Shown here: positions 61,796-64,000 of the stretch, piece by piece
How positions within the stretch are numbered: the stretch's first letter is position 1
Layout of the letters: each line of letters starts with the position of its first letter
DNA from: Gorsachius magnificus
Lineage: Eukaryota > Chordata > Aves > Pelecaniformes > Ardeidae
DNA length: 64,000 nucleotides
NCBI GenBank assembly: GCA_034008185.1
Contig: CM067081.1
Location: 30,688,806 to 30,752,805 of the forward strand
Direction: 5' to 3'
The notes under the pieces: generated by a model
Database searches by the model: none
Seen by the model: only the letters and a program-made list of their open reading frames with translations
Told to the model about the DNA's origin: nothing
Translations under genes and position numbers: made by a program

Positions 61796-64000
61796 CCCAT
61801 GGCAAGATTCGTGACATTCAGCAAAATAAACTGACAGTGCTAACAGCGTACTTAACAAGCAGAAAACTCAGAAACCCCTCCAGCCCAACCCACATAACAA
61901 CTGTAATTTAATCAGGGATTCTGGCTTGCAATATGATTACAAGTTACAGAAAGGACAGAAGTTACATCCATGGCAGGCCAGGGTTTTTGCTGGGTTTGAG
62001 GACTATGCACATATTTAAGAAAGAGGCAGCCCAGTCTTAGAAGGTTTATGGACAGACCGCTCAGGCAACTGGAAGTCACTGGAGGATAAGAGGGTGGTTG
62101 TGATTATGTAGAGGAGTTGCAGATATGTATCAGAAAAGAAATTTTCACATGAATTAAACAGTTCTGACTCAATCTATCACAACTAGAGAGCTTTTAAAAT
62201 ACGAGGGTTTCCATAATTTGGGGAATATTTTTCCATGTAAATCTCTAAAGGCAAAAAGAATGGGGACGGTAGTAAAATTCACATATAATCACTATTGTTG
62301 GTGTCTGACGAGCCTAAGTATTTCTCTAATACACGGTATTGTGCTAGTGAGGCCTAGATATAGCATGCATGAAGAGGTGCTTTACTCTGAGAGAGAGAGT
62401 AATTCATGCATCTTTAATAGTATATTAAATGACAGCCCCAAATATCCTTTAAAACAGAGGAGAGACATATTGGGAGATACCCATAGGTGTCATTTCTCCC
62501 CTCCCTGTGGATGTTCCTCTGGGGTAGGGGAATAAATGACCTGGGTTTCCTTTAGAAAGACAGGGGAAGAGAGACATTATTCATGAGTGAATGAAAAAAA
62601 AAAAAAAAAACACCACCTTGACTGCAATTAGCAGATCTAAAGGAGTAGTCACAAAACCTACATTATGTTCGTAACACTTGTGGCTGCAAAGATACACAAC
62701 TCTCCTGATAGACCACAAGAGGTCTGTTGTGCTGCAAATTAAAATAATGTCACGGACCAAGGAGGACGTGGGCACAACCAGCCCTGAGCAAAGGCACTGG
62801 TCCCCTATCAGGGAGCCACAAAGAGGGGAGAAAGCAGTCTCTCCTTTCCCTCAGGGGCTTTCTCCTTCTCGAGCCAGGGCAATAACACAAAAGGATGGGA
62901 CAAGCTCTGATACCTCAGCTCCAGAGAAAAAGGTACTTGCTATCTCCATACCAGAAAGGGATTCAGAAATGCGGAGCTAGAGGTGTCAAACGTGCTGCTC
63001 GGAGCAGGTGCCGGAGCTGGGAGATGGCTGGAAATGCTCACAAACACCCCTTTGCCCCCTGTTCCCTCTTCCCTTTTTCCAGCCTCGGCACATTGGCCTT
63101 TCTGGGCTGGTTTTCAGAGGTGCCTGTGGATTGAAGGGGCAGCCTAAGCACCTGACTTCAGCAGTCTGGATTGCCCAGCTGGGGTAGTGCAGCTCCTGAG
63201 CTATATGCCAAAAAGCGGGTCTGGCTCTCGCCGTGCTCCCTTGCAGGGAAAGGGAACACATGGCTTCAAAATAAAGGGCTTGGGAAGCACAGACAGATTC
63301 TCGGCACCCAGTCATGTCTGTAGCACCTTTGCATCTGGCTCTTTCCCCTTTAACAACACCGTTCCTTGAAAACCCCCATTCTTTTCCCTCCTCGGTTGCT
63401 TTATGGCTGTGAATACCCCTCTAAACTGCAAATAATGCACATCGCAGTCTTCTTGGTTGCAGAAGCTTCAACATGCCAAGCATTTTCATGCACATTTATA
63501 AAGCAAAAACTGAGACCTGGCAACAGCTCTCTCTTAGTTCAGTTTGTGCTTTTAATACTTGTTCTGCGGATGCAAGCCTTGCTGTCAGGGCTATTCTTTA
63601 TTAGATGGAAAGAAGCTCTTCTATTCTTATAATGGGTTTCATTGAAAAGCAAAGCCACTTCTCTGCATTTATTTAAGTGCAGAGCTAGAATAGAGACCAG
63701 CATGATGAATTTTAAACAGAGTTCACATCTGGTCCAGAAACCACAATCAATTTATTGCTGTATCTGAAACATTTTCAGCATCTGTCATATAATGTATTTT
63801 CACACATTTCTAACAAGACATTTTCTTGGACGTAACATAGACAGGTATATCTGTCAGTTCAATTTCATGCAAACGAAACAGAAGAATTTTTGGCATGGTT
63901 TATTATACTGTCTTTGGAGCAGTGTAACTATCATGTGAAAAGGGTATTATTTAAGGATGCCAGAAGCTCAGCAATTTCTTCCAAAATGTGGAACTACTGA
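61796..64000. other. Non-coding DNA, no gene seen
   Basis: A poly-A run lies at about 62592-62610. No exon, RNA gene or transposon recognised up to the window end. Confidence 0.5.

Overview
This looks like a piece of a bird nuclear genome, most likely from Neoaves. The evidence is a bird-type CR1 LINE tail near 9.8-10.5 kb and a retroviral LTR family whose ends read TGTCCTGGTTT...AAACCACRACA. I recognise that family as common in neoavian birds; this is recognition from memory, not a search. Very old CR1 and L2-like LINE debris, long A/T and purine tracts, and the lack of compact ORFs also fit. Nothing suggests a bacterium, a plasmid or a virion genome.

I found no host protein-coding exon I could defend. 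Almost all of the 64 kb reads as intron or intergenic DNA. The real content is mobile DNA of several ages, simple repeats and a few regions of unusual base composition.

Layout: 0-9.8 kb is single-copy non-coding DNA with a purine minisatellite at 75-225 and poly-T runs. 9.79-10.55 kb holds a 5'-truncated CR1 on the minus strand. 16.13-16.71 kb is a solo LTR on the plus strand with a 5-bp target duplication (TGAGG). 18.51-18.93 kb is a nearly pure purine tract of about 419 bp. 34.16-36.86 kb is a complete but internally deleted endogenous retrovirus on the minus strand. It has two LTRs identical except for two CpG transitions and two C-run length changes, a 5-bp target duplication (GAAGG), a lysine-type primer site, a polypurine tract and one open frame of 429 codons. 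40.07-40.45 kb and 47.22-47.71 kb are two very old CR1 fragments. 42.93-43.28 kb and 45.36-45.56 kb are CpG-rich. 56.85-57.56 kb carries a decayed LINE endonuclease domain of L2-like rather than CR1 type. 61.6-61.8 kb has two related AT-rich hairpins.

The element most worth following is the young provirus. It keeps every cis signal needed for mobilisation in trans but has no pol or env. Its intact frame joins a hydrophobic N-terminal part, a 10-residue Thr/Ala/Pro repeat block and a fragment that looks like a Gag capsid. I see no previously unknown host system.
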